Assembly (NCBI RefSeq): GCF_016908355.1
Contig: NZ_JAFBDT010000003.1
Coordinates: forward strand, 62,001 to 126,000
Length of the DNA: 64,000 bases
Direction of reading: 5' to 3'
From: Fusibacter tunisiensis
Lineage (GTDB): Bacteria; Bacillota; Clostridia; Peptostreptococcales; Acidaminobacteraceae
Made by a program: the position numbers and the translations under genes
Notes under the pieces: generated by a model
Databases searched by the model: none
What the model was told of the DNA's origin: nothing
Seen by the model: the letters and a program-made list of their open reading frames with translations, nothing else
Shown: positions 8,676 through 21,603 of the stretch, one piece after another
Layout: every line of letters begins with the position of its first letter
Position numbering within the stretch: the first letter of the stretch is position 1

Positions 8676-10223
8676 GTGGAAAATTATATTATTGAGATGC
8701 TGAACATAACCAAAGAATTTCCGGGAATCAAAGCAAACGATAACATTACTTTGAATCTGAAAAAAGGTGAAGTTCATGCACTGTTGGGCGAGAATGGTGC
8801 AGGAAAGTCTACGCTAATGAGCGTTTTATTTGGTTTGTATCAGCCTGAAAAGGGAGAAATTCGTAAAAATGGAGAAGTTGTGAAAGTCAACAATCCAAAT
8901 GATGCCAATGCCTTAGGGATTGGAATGGTGCATCAGCACTTTAAACTCGTCGAGATTTTTACAGTTTTGGAAAACATTATATTGGGTGTGGAACCAAATA
9001 AGATGGGATTTTTACAAAAACAGGAAGCACGTGAAAAAGTAGTAGAGCTTAGTGAACGCTATGGCCTCAAAATCAATCCGGATGCAGTAATAGAAGATAT
9101 TTCGGTAGGCATGCAACAGAGAGTTGAAATCCTCAAAATGCTTTATAGAGATAATGAAATTCTTATTTTTGATGAACCAACTGCCGTTTTAACACCGCAG
9201 GAGATTACAGAACTCCTTAAGATCATGCGAGAATTTGCAAACGAAGGTAAGTCAATTTTATTTATTACACATAAGTTGAATGAAATCATGGAAGCTGCCG
9301 ATAGGTGTACGGTTTTAAGAAAAGGAAAGTACATTGGCACTGTAAATGTTAAGGAATCCAATAAAGAAGAACTTTCTAAAATGATGGTTGGGCGTGATGT
9401 TAACTTCAAAGTGGACAAAGAAGATGCAAAGCCTAAAGATGTGGTACTTTCAGTAAAGAATATGACTGTCCCATCCAAGCATCACAAAAATAATGCAGTA
9501 AAAAACGTTTCACTGGACGTTAGAGCTGGCGAAATCGTTTGTTTAGCTGGTATTGAAGGCAATGGACAATCTGAATTTGTCTACGCACTTACAGGGCTTG
9601 AAAAAATGATAGGTGGCAGCATTACTTTATCAGGTAAGGATATTACAAATGCTTCTGTACGAGAGCGTTCCGTTGCAGGTCTAAGTCATATACCTGAAGA
9701 CCGTCACAAACATGGCTTGGTGCTTGAATATTCACTTGAACAAAATATGGTCTTGCAGCGGTATTGGCAACCAGAGTTTCAAAAGAATGGGTTTATTAAG
9801 TTTGATGCAGTACGTGAGTACTCTGAAAAACTAATAGATCAATACGATGTTAGAAGTGGACAAGGGCCAATTACGACAGTAAGAAGTATGTCTGGTGGTA
9901 ATCAGCAAAAGGCTATAATTTCACGAGAAATCGATAAAGACCATGATCTTTTGATTGCTGTTCAACCAACACGTGGCCTTGACGTGGGTGCTATAGAGTA
10001 CATTCACAAACAGTTGGTTGCACGTAGAGATGCGGGAAAAGGTGTTTTACTGGTGTCTCTTGAACTGGATGAAGTTATGAATGTCAGTGATAGAATTCTT
10101 GTTATGTATGAAGGAGAAATCGTTGGAGAACTTGATCCTAAAAAGAGTACGGTACAAGAACTGGGGCTATATATGTCCGGTGCAAAAAGAAATACAAAAA
10201 AGGAGATAGACAATGCAGGATAA
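8676..10223 (+). CDS. BMP-type ABC transporter, double ATP-binding protein
   Basis: A roughly 515-residue protein with two fused ABC domains, as in NupO/YufO and sugar importers. The first has Walker A GENGAGKST, LSVG-like signature ISVGMQQRVEILK and Walker B ILIFDEPTAV. The second has a degenerate Walker A (GIEGNGQSE), signature SGGNQQKAIISRE, and a poor Walker B (LLIAVQPTRGLD). This asymmetry is normal for the family. The GTG at 8676 is preferred because GAAGAGG lies 5 bases before it; an in-frame TTG at 8661 would put the start on top of that ribosome site. The next gene overlaps its end by 11 bases. Confidence 0.92.
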   Translation: MENYIIEMLNITKEFPGIKANDNITLNLKKGEVHALLGENGAGKSTLMSVLFGLYQPEKGEIRKNGEVVKVNNPNDANALGIGMVHQHFKLVEIFTVLENIILGVEPNKMGFLQKQEAREKVVELSERYGLKINPDAVIEDISVGMQQRVEILKMLYRDNEILIFDEPTAVLTPQEITELLKIMREFANEGKSILFITHKLNEIMEAADRCTVLRKGKYIGTVNVKESNKEELSKMMVGRDVNFKVDKEDAKPKDVVLSVKNMTVPSKHHKNNAVKNVSLDVRAGEIVCLAGIEGNGQSEFVYALTGLEKMIGGSITLSGKDITNASVRERSVAGLSHIPEDRHKHGLVLEYSLEQNMVLQRYWQPEFQKNGFIKFDAVREYSEKLIDQYDVRSGQGPITTVRSMSGGNQQKAIISREIDKDHDLLIAVQPTRGLDVGAIEYIHKQLVARRDAGKGVLLVSLELDEVMNVSDRILVMYEGEIVGELDPKKSTVQELGLYMSGAKRNTKKEIDNAG

Positions 10224-11388
10224 AAAACGTGTATCTCAAAAAAATAAATATAGCATAAAAAATATTACTAAAGGAAGTGGCTTTTCAGCTTTTAGTTCAG
10301 CATTGCTCGCAATAGCATTGGGCTTGATTTTTGGTTTTGTCATTATGCTTTTTGCCAATCCTGGCAGTGCATTTAAAGGTTTCAATTATATTTTAACAGG
10401 TGGCTTAAGCCGCTTTGGCAATGTGCTTTACTTCGCGACACCTATTTTGATGACTGGACTTGCAGTTGGATTTGCTTTCCGAATGGGCCTTTTTAATATT
10501 GGTGCCTCTGGTCAGTACACAATGGGAATGTTCTTTGCGCTTTACGTTGGCTTTATGTGGGATTTGCCTACAGGCATACACTGGATCGTTGCCATACTAG
10601 CCGGTATGCTTGGTGGTATGATTTGGGGATTCATTCCAGGAATTTTTAAAGCCCTTTTAAATGTCAATGAAGTTATTACATCAATTATGTTTAACTATAT
10701 AGGGATGTATTTTGTTGATATGTGGATAAGAAGCAATTCCACAATGTATATCTCCACAATGTCCAGAACAAATTATGTGCCTTTAAGTGCTCAAATTCCG
10801 TCACTTGGTGTAGAGGGGTCCAATGTTAATTTTGGTATTATTTTTGCAGTTATACTTGGGATTGTTCTTTACATTGTGCTTGAAAAAACGACATTTGGAT
10901 ACGAACTTAAAGCCACAGGCTTTAACAAGCATGCAGCAGATTATGCCGGCATGAAAGGGAAAAGAAATATTGTTTTGACAATGATTATCGCTGGAGGCCT
11001 TGCTGGTCTAGGTGGTGCCTTCTTAATCCTTTCGCCATCGGGTATTGCAGGAAGTAGTATGACTTATGAGCCAGTTAATATTATTGCAGCAAATGGCTTT
11101 AATGGTATTGCCGTAGCACTTCTTGGTAATTCACATCCGATTGGAATCATCTTCTCCTCCTTCTTTATATCTCATATTCAAAGAGGTGGATCATTGGCAA
11201 ATCTTGTGGGTTACAAACCTGAAATTATAGATGTTGTTATTGCAGTAATTATCTATTTCTCCGCATTTGCAATGATTATGAATGCGGCTCTTGGAAGATT
11301 TATTCGTAAATATATAACACATAAAGAAGTTGAGGTGCCGGTGATTGAACCGGATGCTTCCGAAGAAATAAAGAAGGAGGCTGAATAA
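10213..11388 (+). CDS. BMP-type ABC transporter permease 1
   Basis: A 391-residue membrane protein of the BPD_transp_2 type (NupP/YufP-like). It has about nine hydrophobic helices and the conserved segments FRMGLFNIGASGQY and NEVITSIMFNY. A charged 30-residue C-terminal tail ends the protein. It overlaps the ATPase gene at its start and the second permease gene by one base at its end, showing tight translational coupling. Confidence 0.92.
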   Translation: MQDKKRVSQKNKYSIKNITKGSGFSAFSSALLAIALGLIFGFVIMLFANPGSAFKGFNYILTGGLSRFGNVLYFATPILMTGLAVGFAFRMGLFNIGASGQYTMGMFFALYVGFMWDLPTGIHWIVAILAGMLGGMIWGFIPGIFKALLNVNEVITSIMFNYIGMYFVDMWIRSNSTMYISTMSRTNYVPLSAQIPSLGVEGSNVNFGIIFAVILGIVLYIVLEKTTFGYELKATGFNKHAADYAGMKGKRNIVLTMIIAGGLAGLGGAFLILSPSGIAGSSMTYEPVNIIAANGFNGIAVALLGNSHPIGIIFSSFFISHIQRGGSLANLVGYKPEIIDVVIAVIIYFSAFAMIMNAALGRFIRKYITHKEVEVPVIEPDASEEIKKEAE

Positions 11389-12353
11389 TGGATACGATAT
11401 ATTATCTTATACAAAACATGCTTCCTGTTGCAATTCCGCTTTTGCTTGTAGCACTGGGCGGTATGTTCAGTGAGCGAAGTGGTGTTATCAACATCGCTTT
11501 AGAAGGTATCATGCTTTTTGGAGCCTTCTTTGGTGCTTTGTTTGTTTATTTGGTACAAGACTCTAGTATGGGGCCTCAAACCATTCTTTTGCTGGGCATG
11601 ATTGTTGCTGCAGTTTCTGGAATTATATATTCCCTAATGTTATCTTTTGCTGCTGTAACGATGAAAGCAGATCAAACCATTACGGGTACTTCGCTTAACA
11701 TGCTGATTCCAGCGGCAATATTACTTTTTTCAAAAATGTATTTCAACAGTGATGGCATCACAACCAGTAAAAGTTTTTATATCCGAAAAATGCCCGTTTT
11801 GGGTGATATTCCGATCATAGGTGAAATGTTTTTTCAAAAGACCTATTTAACGGTCTTGATTGGACTTTTATTCTTAGTAGCTGCGGTAATTATCTTTTAT
11901 AAAACCAAGTTTGGCTTGAGATTAAGAGCATGCGGTGAGCATCCACAGGCCGCTGATTCTGTAGGAATCAACGTCTATGTTATGCGATATGCAGGTGTGT
12001 CTCTTTCGGGACTTCTTGGTGGCATTGGTGGTTTCTTCTACGCAGTAGGGGTAATGGATGGAAATGTTAATGGACATACTGGCGTTGCCGGTTTTGGTTT
12101 CTTAGCACTCGCTGTTATGATTTTTGGTCAATGGAAGCCGATTCGGATTTTATTTGCCGCTTTGTTCTTTGCGTTTTTAAGAACACTTGCTTATTCCGTA
12201 TCCTTAATTCCTTTCCTAGATAATCTTGGAATTGATCAAACTTACTATAAGATGTTGCCTTATGTTGCAACTATGGTAGTTTTGGCTTTTACATCTAAAA
12301 AATCCAGAGCACCAAAAGCGGAAGGAATTCCTTACGACAAATCACAACGTTAA
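11388..12353 (+). CDS. BMP-type ABC transporter permease 2
   Basis: A 321-residue membrane protein, the second BPD_transp_2 permease (NupQ/YufQ-like). Typical segments are FSERSGVINIALEGIML and LRACGEHPQAADSVGIN. The ATG overlaps the stop of the first permease gene (TAATG), with AAGGAGG upstream. It is the last gene of the operon; a strong terminator follows 20 bases later. With the lipoprotein and ATPase it completes a probable nucleoside importer. Confidence 0.92.
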   Translation: MDTIYYLIQNMLPVAIPLLLVALGGMFSERSGVINIALEGIMLFGAFFGALFVYLVQDSSMGPQTILLLGMIVAAVSGIIYSLMLSFAAVTMKADQTITGTSLNMLIPAAILLFSKMYFNSDGITTSKSFYIRKMPVLGDIPIIGEMFFQKTYLTVLIGLLFLVAAVIIFYKTKFGLRLRACGEHPQAADSVGINVYVMRYAGVSLSGLLGGIGGFFYAVGVMDGNVNGHTGVAGFGFLALAVMIFGQWKPIRILFAALFFAFLRTLAYSVSLIPFLDNLGIDQTYYKMLPYVATMVVLAFTSKKSRAPKAEGIPYDKSQR

Positions 12354-12373
12354 AATTCTATAGTATTAAACTA

Positions 12374-12405
12374 GGCAGGAGCGCACGCGTTCCTGCCTTT
12401 ATTTG
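12374..12405 (+). terminator. Terminator of the BMP/ABC operon
   Basis: A perfect 7-bp stem GGCAGGA/TCCTGCC with a 10-base loop is followed by TTTATTTG. Confidence 0.8.
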
Positions 12406-12427
12406 TCTGTTATTTTAACCTGTAATT

Positions 12428-12436
12428 TGGTATAAT
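12428..12436 (+). promoter_or_regulatory. Extended -10 promoter element before rpoN
   Basis: TGGTATAAT matches an extended -10 element. No convincing -35 box is seen at normal spacing. It lies 45 bases before the rpoN start codon. Confidence 0.45.
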
Positions 12437-12481
12437 GGCATTAAGTTTTATGAATAGAAGTTGGGATGAGATGATAAATAA

Positions 12482-13906
12482 ATGAAAATGAATTTTAATT
12501 TAAACCTAATACAAACACAAAAATTGGTTATGACGCCTGAGTTGAAACAGGCAATTGAAATTCTTCAATATAATGCCATGGAACTGAATGAATTTGTCAA
12601 TGAAGAACTTCTGAACAATCCAATTTTGGAACGCATTCAATCTGATGCGGAAGAGAAAGCGAGTTCTGAGAAGGAAGTTGAATCAGAATCTGAGTTTGAA
12701 TACGATTTGGACAAGGGTGATTCAAAAGAAATTGACTGGGAAGACATGGTAAACTATTTTGAAGATGCAAGACCAATGGGGACTTTGTCATATAATCCAG
12801 ACAATGAAGTGAATTACGATAATTTTGTTGCGGATGAGGAATCGCTTAGAGACTATCTGCTAACACAATTAAAACTCATGAATCTATCAGATTTGGACAT
12901 GGAAGTTTGTGCCTATATCATCGAGAATGTCGATGATAATGGCTATTTAAAAATGACCAATGATGAAGCGGTTGTACTTTTTGACATACCCGATGACAAG
13001 GTGGAAAACTTAATTGTAATGTTGCAAACTCTAGATCCTCCAGGTGTTTTTGCAAGATCTATTGAAGAATGTCTCTTGATTCAATTAGAACAGCAGGGAT
13101 ATGATGATGGACTTGAAACCACACTTGTAAAAGAACATTTAAATGCACTCGGGGAAAAAAGATTTGCTCAGATTGCCAAAATACTGGGTGAAACAATTGA
13201 GAATATTCAAGAAGCGTATGACTACATCAAAACCTTAGAACCGAAACCAGGACGCAGCTTTAGTTCTTTGCGTGATGTTCGGTATATAGTCCCAGATGTA
13301 TATGTGGAAAAGTCAAAAGGGGACTACATTGTGATGGTTAATGAAGTTGCAACACCGAGGCTTCAGATTAACGCGTTTTATAAAAAAATGTTGTCTCAAA
13401 TGACAAGGGATACTATGACAACCGAATATTTATCAAAAAATTTACAAGCTGCACTTCGCATTATAAAGAGTATTGAGCAGAGACGGAATACCATTTATAG
13501 GGTTTGTAAGGCGATTATTGACTATCAGTATGAATTTTTTGAAAAAGGACTGCTGTATTTAAAACCACTAAACCTAAAGGATATAGCTGATGAGATTGAA
13601 GTCCATGAATCGACGGTAAGTCGTGCTGTGAACGGTAAATACATCCAGTGTCCAAATGGCCTTTTTGAGATTAAATATTTTTTCCAAAGTGGGGTCAAAG
13701 GCGCCAGTGGAGAAGGTGTTTCATCTGAAAGTGTAAAATCAGTTATGAAAGAAATGATTGATAGAGAAGATCCTAAAAAGCCACTGAGTGATCAGGCACT
13801 GGCAGATGCACTTATTGCAACAGGGATTCATATTTCAAGACGTACTGTAGCCAAATATCGAGATGAAATGGATGTTTTGCCCTCTTCAAAACGGAAACGG
13901 TTTTAA
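12482..13906 (+). CDS. rpoN: RNA polymerase sigma-54 factor
   Basis: A 474-residue sigma-54. Region I is the Gln/Leu-rich N-terminus (QTQKLVMTPELKQAIEILQ), which contacts the enhancer-binding activator. An acidic region II follows, then the core-binding domain with ENVDDNGYL and LDPPGVFARS. The C-terminal DNA-binding domain holds the helix-turn-helix HESTVSRAVNGKY and an RpoN box SRRTVAKYR. No sigma-54 activator gene is in the window. It stands alone between the ABC operon and the glycolytic operon, as in several clostridia. Confidence 0.96.
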   Translation: MKMNFNLNLIQTQKLVMTPELKQAIEILQYNAMELNEFVNEELLNNPILERIQSDAEEKASSEKEVESESEFEYDLDKGDSKEIDWEDMVNYFEDARPMGTLSYNPDNEVNYDNFVADEESLRDYLLTQLKLMNLSDLDMEVCAYIIENVDDNGYLKMTNDEAVVLFDIPDDKVENLIVMLQTLDPPGVFARSIEECLLIQLEQQGYDDGLETTLVKEHLNALGEKRFAQIAKILGETIENIQEAYDYIKTLEPKPGRSFSSLRDVRYIVPDVYVEKSKGDYIVMVNEVATPRLQINAFYKKMLSQMTRDTMTTEYLSKNLQAALRIIKSIEQRRNTIYRVCKAIIDYQYEFFEKGLLYLKPLNLKDIADEIEVHESTVSRAVNGKYIQCPNGLFEIKYFFQSGVKGASGEGVSSESVKSVMKEMIDREDPKKPLSDQALADALIATGIHISRRTVAKYRDEMDVLPSSKRKRF

Positions 13907-13965
13907 GCAAATTTCGGATGGGACAAAGCGCGAAATATCGGGTTAAAAAAAGTCCAAAAAAACAG

Positions 13966-13997
13966 AACACCCTCTTGATTTATTTTAAGAGGGTGTT
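13966..13997. promoter_or_regulatory. Perfect inverted repeat overlapping the cggR promoter
   Basis: An 11-bp perfect repeat AACACCCTCTT/AAGAGGGTGTT has a 10-base loop. On the plus strand no T-run follows, so it is not a standard rpoN terminator. On the minus strand it is followed by a T-rich stretch. It covers the -35 box and spacer of the cggR promoter, so an operator role is plausible. Confidence 0.55.
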
Positions 13998-14002
13998 ATA
14001 AT
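13975..14002 (+). promoter_or_regulatory. Probable sigma-A promoter of the glycolytic operon
   Basis: A TTGATT -35 box (13975-13980) and a perfect TATAAT -10 box (13997-14002) have a 16-base spacer. The promoter overlaps the inverted repeat described separately. A single GGGAC half-site-like sequence (14012-14016) lies just downstream, where CggR operators sit in Bacillus, but I do not see the full direct-repeat operator. Confidence 0.6.
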
Positions 14003-14064
14003 TAGGGTAGTGGGACGCCGAATAGAAACACGAGTTGAAATTTATCCCGGAAGGAAGTGGAATT

Positions 14065-15123
14065 GTGGGAGAAGACAGATATATAGATCACGATCAACTG
14101 GCAACTCTTTTAAGATATGCATTTCCTGAAACAGAAGAGTTGTTGCCTTTAAGATATAATTTGTTGAACGCAATTAAGTTTAACCAACCTGTGGGCAGAC
14201 GCTTGTTGTCCAACAATATGGGACTAACAGAACGCGTTGTTAGAAGAGAATCTGATATCTTAAAAGAGTCCGGCTTGGTGGATTACCATACGGATGGTAT
14301 GCGAATTACAGAGCGTGGAATTCGTGTTTTGAGCTTATTGGAAGATATATTCTATAAAATGAGTGGGATCGAAGATTTTGAGAAGCAACTTGCTGAAGCA
14401 ATGGGAATACGAAAAGTTATTGTAGGGTCAACAGGTGCTTCAGATGAACATCAGACACTAACAGAAATTGGAACAGAAGCGGCTAAATATTTGAGTCGTC
14501 TCATAAAACCCAAAAGTATTATTGGACTAACGGGTGGTTCTTCGATAGAAAGAGTTGTAAATGGGTATAAAGATGACTGGGTGGATTTTCACAATCATGA
14601 GATTATGGTTGTCCCGGCTAGAGGTGGTTTGGGAAACAAAAGTGAGTATCAAGCCAATACCTTGGCAGAAAAACTGGCTGGCAAACTTGAAGCTAAGTAT
14701 CAACTGTTATATACACAAGATAACCTTTCAAAAAGCACCATTGACGAATTAAAAAACGAACCCAATATCAAACGCATTTTAGGAACCATTGATCATATAG
14801 ATATTTTGCTCTTTGGAATAGGAATTGCAGAAGTGATGGCAGATAGACGGTTTTTAGAGCAAGAAGAAATTGATTATATTTTAAATAAAGGTGCAGTTGC
14901 AGAATCATTTGGGTATTATTTTAATCAAGAAGGCGAAATTGTGCACGAAATCAGTACCATAGGTATTGATTTAAATAAATTCAAATCTTTAAAGCATGTG
15001 ATTGCGGTTGCAGCAGGTGAAGATAAGGCAAAAGCGATTATTTCAATTAGTAAATTGAATCCGAATCTTGTCTTGGTCACTGATGAAGCAACTGCAAAGA
15101 AAATTCAATCTTATTTGATTTAA
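14065..15123 (+). CDS. cggR: Central glycolytic genes regulator CggR (SorC/DeoR family)
   Basis: About 352 residues. An N-terminal winged helix includes the segment QPVGRRLLSNNMGLTERVVR, typical of CggR. A sugar-phosphate-binding SorC domain follows, with GLTGGSSIERV and PARGGLG. In Bacillus the protein represses the gapA operon and is relieved by fructose-1,6-bisphosphate. Position directly before gap supports the same job here. The GTG at 14065 is preferred because AAGGAA lies 8 bases upstream; an in-frame TTG at 14035 would add ten residues and lacks a ribosome site. Confidence 0.9.
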   Translation: MGEDRYIDHDQLATLLRYAFPETEELLPLRYNLLNAIKFNQPVGRRLLSNNMGLTERVVRRESDILKESGLVDYHTDGMRITERGIRVLSLLEDIFYKMSGIEDFEKQLAEAMGIRKVIVGSTGASDEHQTLTEIGTEAAKYLSRLIKPKSIIGLTGGSSIERVVNGYKDDWVDFHNHEIMVVPARGGLGNKSEYQANTLAEKLAGKLEAKYQLLYTQDNLSKSTIDELKNEPNIKRILGTIDHIDILLFGIGIAEVMADRRFLEQEEIDYILNKGAVAESFGYYFNQEGEIVHEISTIGIDLNKFKSLKHVIAVAAGEDKAKAIISISKLNPNLVLVTDEATAKKIQSYLI

Positions 15124-16197
<1,074 letters not shown>

Positions 16198-16215
16198 AGA
16201 TAACTGATAACGGTA

Positions 16216-16266
16216 GGCTGTAGACTTAGTCTACAGCCAAACCCTGGTTATGATAAGCCAGGGTTT
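16216..16266 (+). promoter_or_regulatory. Tandem hairpins between gap and pgk
   Basis: Hairpin one is a perfect 10-bp stem GGCTGTAGAC/GTCTACAGCC (16216-16238). Hairpin two is a perfect 9-bp stem AAACCCTGG/CCAGGGTTT (16239-16266). They abut with no gap and only a weak T-tract follows. They may act as a partial terminator or as a stable 3' end protecting the gap message after processing. Confidence 0.65.
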
Positions 16267-16295
16267 ACTTATTAAATGAAGCGGAGGCTTTAAAA

Positions 16296-17486
16296 ATGTT
16301 CAATAAGAAAACCATAGAAGATGTTTCTGTTGCAGGCAAAAAAGTCTTGGTAAGATGTGACTTCAATGTACCAATCCAAGATGGCAAAATTACGGATGAA
16401 AACAGAATTCTTGGAGCGATGCCAACCATAAATTATTTGGTTGACAAAGGGGCGAAAGTTATTTTATGTTCTCACCTTGGAAAGCCAAAGGCATTTACAC
16501 CTGAATTTTCATTGGCGCCTGTTGCAAAGCGACTTTCAGAACTATTGAGCCAAGAAGTTGTTTTTAATTCTGAAGAGGAAGTCGTTGGTGAAAAAACTAG
16601 AGAGGCAGTCAATACCCTTGAAAATGGGCAAGTCATGCTTCTTGAAAATACAAGATTTAGAAAAGAAGAAACTAAAAATGGCGAGGCGCTTTCAAAAGAA
16701 TTGGCGTCGCTTGCAGACATATTTGTTAATGATGCTTTTGGAACGGCACATCGTGCGCATTCATCCACAGTGGGTGTCACAGAGTACGTTGAAGAAGCTG
16801 TATGTGGTTATTTAATTCAAAAAGAACTCAAGTTTTTGGGTGAAGCAGTGGACCGACCTGAAAGACCATTTTGTGCAATTTTAGGTGGGGCAAAAGTATC
16901 GGACAAAATTAAAGTAATTGAAAATTTACTAAATAAAGTCGACACGTTAGTAATCGGTGGTGGAATGGCATACACATTCCTTAAAGCACAAGGTTACGCG
17001 GTGGGCAAATCTTTGGTAGAAGAAGACAAGCTTGATTATGCTAAAGAAATGCTTAATAGCGCCAAGGCGAAAGGTGTAAAATTATTGCTTCCTGTAGATC
17101 ATATTACGGCAGCTGAGTTTAGCAAAGATGCAGAACCGGTTGTGACAGATGATCAAACGATTAAAGCGGATTTCATGGGACTTGATATTGGCCCTAAAAC
17201 TGCTAAGTTGTATGCGGATGCAGTGGCTGAATCCAAAACAGTTGTCTGGAATGGCCCAATGGGCGTCTTTGAATTTGAAAAATTCGCTCAGGGTACGATT
17301 GCGGTTGCAAAAGCGCTTGCAGAATCAAGTGCGACCTCTGTAATTGGTGGTGGCGATAGTGCGGCAGCTGTAAACATTCTTGGATTTGGAGACCGTATGA
17401 CACATATTTCAACAGGTGGCGGTGCGTCGCTTGAATTTTTGGAAGGCCTTGTGCTACCAGGAATTGATGCACTTGATGATAAGTAG
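16296..17486 (+). CDS. pgk: Phosphoglycerate kinase
   Basis: A 396-residue monomeric kinase that makes ATP from 1,3-bisphosphoglycerate. The signature [18 protein letters not shown] is at residues 15-32, the substrate basic patch includes SHLGKPK, and C-terminal nucleotide-binding motifs are [10 protein letters not shown] and the glycine-rich [10 protein letters not shown]. Length matches the family. Third gene of the cggR operon; tpiA starts a few bases after its stop. Confidence 0.97.
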   Translation: MFNKKTIEDVSVAGKKVLVRCDFNVPIQDGKITDENRILGAMPTINYLVDKGAKVILCSHLGKPKAFTPEFSLAPVAKRLSELLSQEVVFNSEEEVVGEKTREAVNTLENGQVMLLENTRFRKEETKNGEALSKELASLADIFVNDAFGTAHRAHSSTVGVTEYVEEAVCGYLIQKELKFLGEAVDRPERPFCAILGGAKVSDKIKVIENLLNKVDTLVIGGGMAYTFLKAQGYAVGKSLVEEDKLDYAKEMLNSAKAKGVKLLLPVDHITAAEFSKDAEPVVTDDQTIKADFMGLDIGPKTAKLYADAVAESKTVVWNGPMGVFEFEKFAQGTIAVAKALAESSATSVIGGGDSAAAVNILGFGDRMTHISTGGGASLEFLEGLVLPGIDALDDK

Positions 17487-17494
17487 GAGGCATG

Positions 17495-18241
17495 ATGAGA
17501 AAACCAATTATAGCTGGGAACTGGAAAATGCATAAAACTGTAGCGGAAGGTCTTGCGTTTATGGATGCAATTAAGCCTGAAGTTTCAGGAACAGACGTAG
17601 AAGTTCTTGTATGTGCACCATTTACATTACTTCCAAGTCTTGTGGAAGCTGCTAAGGGTACGAATATTAAAATTGGTGCTCAAAATATGCACTATGAAGA
17701 TCATGGTGCATTTACAGGAGAAGTGAGTGCGGACATGCTACTGGATATCGGCGTTACGCATGTGATTATTGGTCACTCTGAAAGAAGACAATATTTTGCA
17801 GAAACAGATGAAACCGTTAATCTAAAAACTCGAAAAGCCTTATCAAAAGGGTTGACGCCTGTGGTATGCTGTGGCGAAAGTTTAGAACAGCGTGAAGCAG
17901 GTGAGACCAAAACAGTTTGCAAAACACAAATTGTTAAAGCTTTTGAAAATATTAGTCTAGCAGATGCTTCAAAAGTTGTGGTTGCTTATGAGCCAATATG
18001 GGCAATTGGAACTGGAAAGACATCTAGCAGTAAAGATGCAAACGATGTGATTGCCTATATTAGAGAAGTACTTGCTGCTTTGTATAGCACAGAAGTTTCA
18101 GAAGAAATTCGGATTCAATATGGTGGTAGCGTAAAACCTGCCAATGTTGAAGAAATCATGAACGAGACAGATATAGATGGCGCCCTAGTGGGTGGTGCAA
18201 GCCTTGAAGCAGATAGTTTCGTTCAACTTGTAAACTTTTAA
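17495..18241 (+). CDS. tpiA: Triosephosphate isomerase
   Basis: A 248-residue TIM barrel that interconverts DHAP and glyceraldehyde-3-phosphate. It opens with RKPIIAGNWKMHK (catalytic Lys), has catalytic His in IIGHSERRQ and catalytic Glu in VVAYEPIWAIGTGKT. Two adjacent ATGs are possible; the second (17495) is preferred because TAGGAGG is only one base from the first. It would also use DHAP coming from the glycerol genes near 38-41 kb. Confidence 0.97.
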   Translation: MRKPIIAGNWKMHKTVAEGLAFMDAIKPEVSGTDVEVLVCAPFTLLPSLVEAAKGTNIKIGAQNMHYEDHGAFTGEVSADMLLDIGVTHVIIGHSERRQYFAETDETVNLKTRKALSKGLTPVVCCGESLEQREAGETKTVCKTQIVKAFENISLADASKVVVAYEPIWAIGTGKTSSSKDANDVIAYIREVLAALYSTEVSEEIRIQYGGSVKPANVEEIMNETDIDGALVGGASLEADSFVQLVNF

Positions 18242-18253
18242 GGAGTTGACTCA

Positions 18254-21087
<2,834 letters not shown>

Positions 21088-21167
21088 CATTTAGGTTAAG
21101 TGGTTTTCAGTCTATGAGTTTACTCATGCTGATCAAATATAAGCATATCTTGACAACGAGAAGTGTG

Positions 21168-21206
21168 GACCTGGTGGAACAGCAACCACCAGGTCTGTGC
21201 TTTTTT
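21168..21206 (+). terminator. Terminator of the glycolytic operon
   Basis: A perfect 10-bp stem GACCTGGTGG/CCACCAGGTC has an 8-base loop, then TGTGC and six T. Confidence 0.88.
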
Positions 21207-21226
21207 GACAAAAAATAATGAATCAA

Positions 21227-21255
21227 TTGTAATTTGAAGGGTACTGTGGTAAAAT
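21227..21255 (+). promoter_or_regulatory. Probable promoter of secG
   Basis: TTGTAA (21227-21232), 17-base spacer, TAAAAT (21250-21255). An overlapping alternative is TTGACA (21205-21210), 17 bases, TGTAAT (21228-21233). Confidence 0.5.
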
Positions 21256-21289
21256 ACCTATGTTAAACAAGGGAAACGGAGGTGTGAAA

Positions 21290-21520
21290 ATGGAAGTGCT
21301 ATTTACTGTACTGTTAATCTTATCATCACTTGTACTTATTGCCAGTATTTTACTTCAATCAGGTAAATCAGCCGGATTGTCAGGTGCAATCGGCGGTGGC
21401 GCAGAACAACTCTGGGGAAAAAATAAAGCTAGAGATTATGATGCAAAGTTTGACAAAATCACCAAAGTATCGGCAGTCGTGTTTATGTTGTCAGCGCTGT
21501 TGATGGCTTATATACAATAA
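21290..21520 (+). CDS. secG: Preprotein translocase subunit SecG
   Basis: A 76-residue protein with two membrane helices (LFTVLLILSSLVLIASILLQ and a C-terminal VVFMLSALLMAYI). Between them is the conserved SecG stretch QSGKSAGLSGAIGGGAEQLWG. It is the small accessory subunit of the SecYEG channel. The start at 21290 has GGAGG 7 bases upstream; the longer in-frame ATG at 21260 precedes that ribosome site. The eno-secG-rnr-smpB-ssrA order is common in Bacillota. Confidence 0.93.
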   Translation: MEVLFTVLLILSSLVLIASILLQSGKSAGLSGAIGGGAEQLWGKNKARDYDAKFDKITKVSAVVFMLSALLMAYIQ

Positions 21521-21552
21521 TTAGCGATTTAGCTAATTATTGTATATTTTTT
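21511..21552 (+). terminator. Terminator overlapping the secG stop
   Basis: A perfect 15-bp stem TATACAATAATTAGC/GCTAATTATTGTATA with a 6-base loop is followed by six T. The left arm includes the last codons of secG. Confidence 0.9.
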
Positions 21553-21603
21553 GTATACAGATTTGCTTAGAAAGATCAAAATATTGTAGGGAGGAATAGA
21601 CTG

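Noticed and set aside
14010-14030. CggR operator
   Set aside because: Only one GGGAC half-like sequence is present; the paired direct repeats with TGTC known from Bacillus are not visible.
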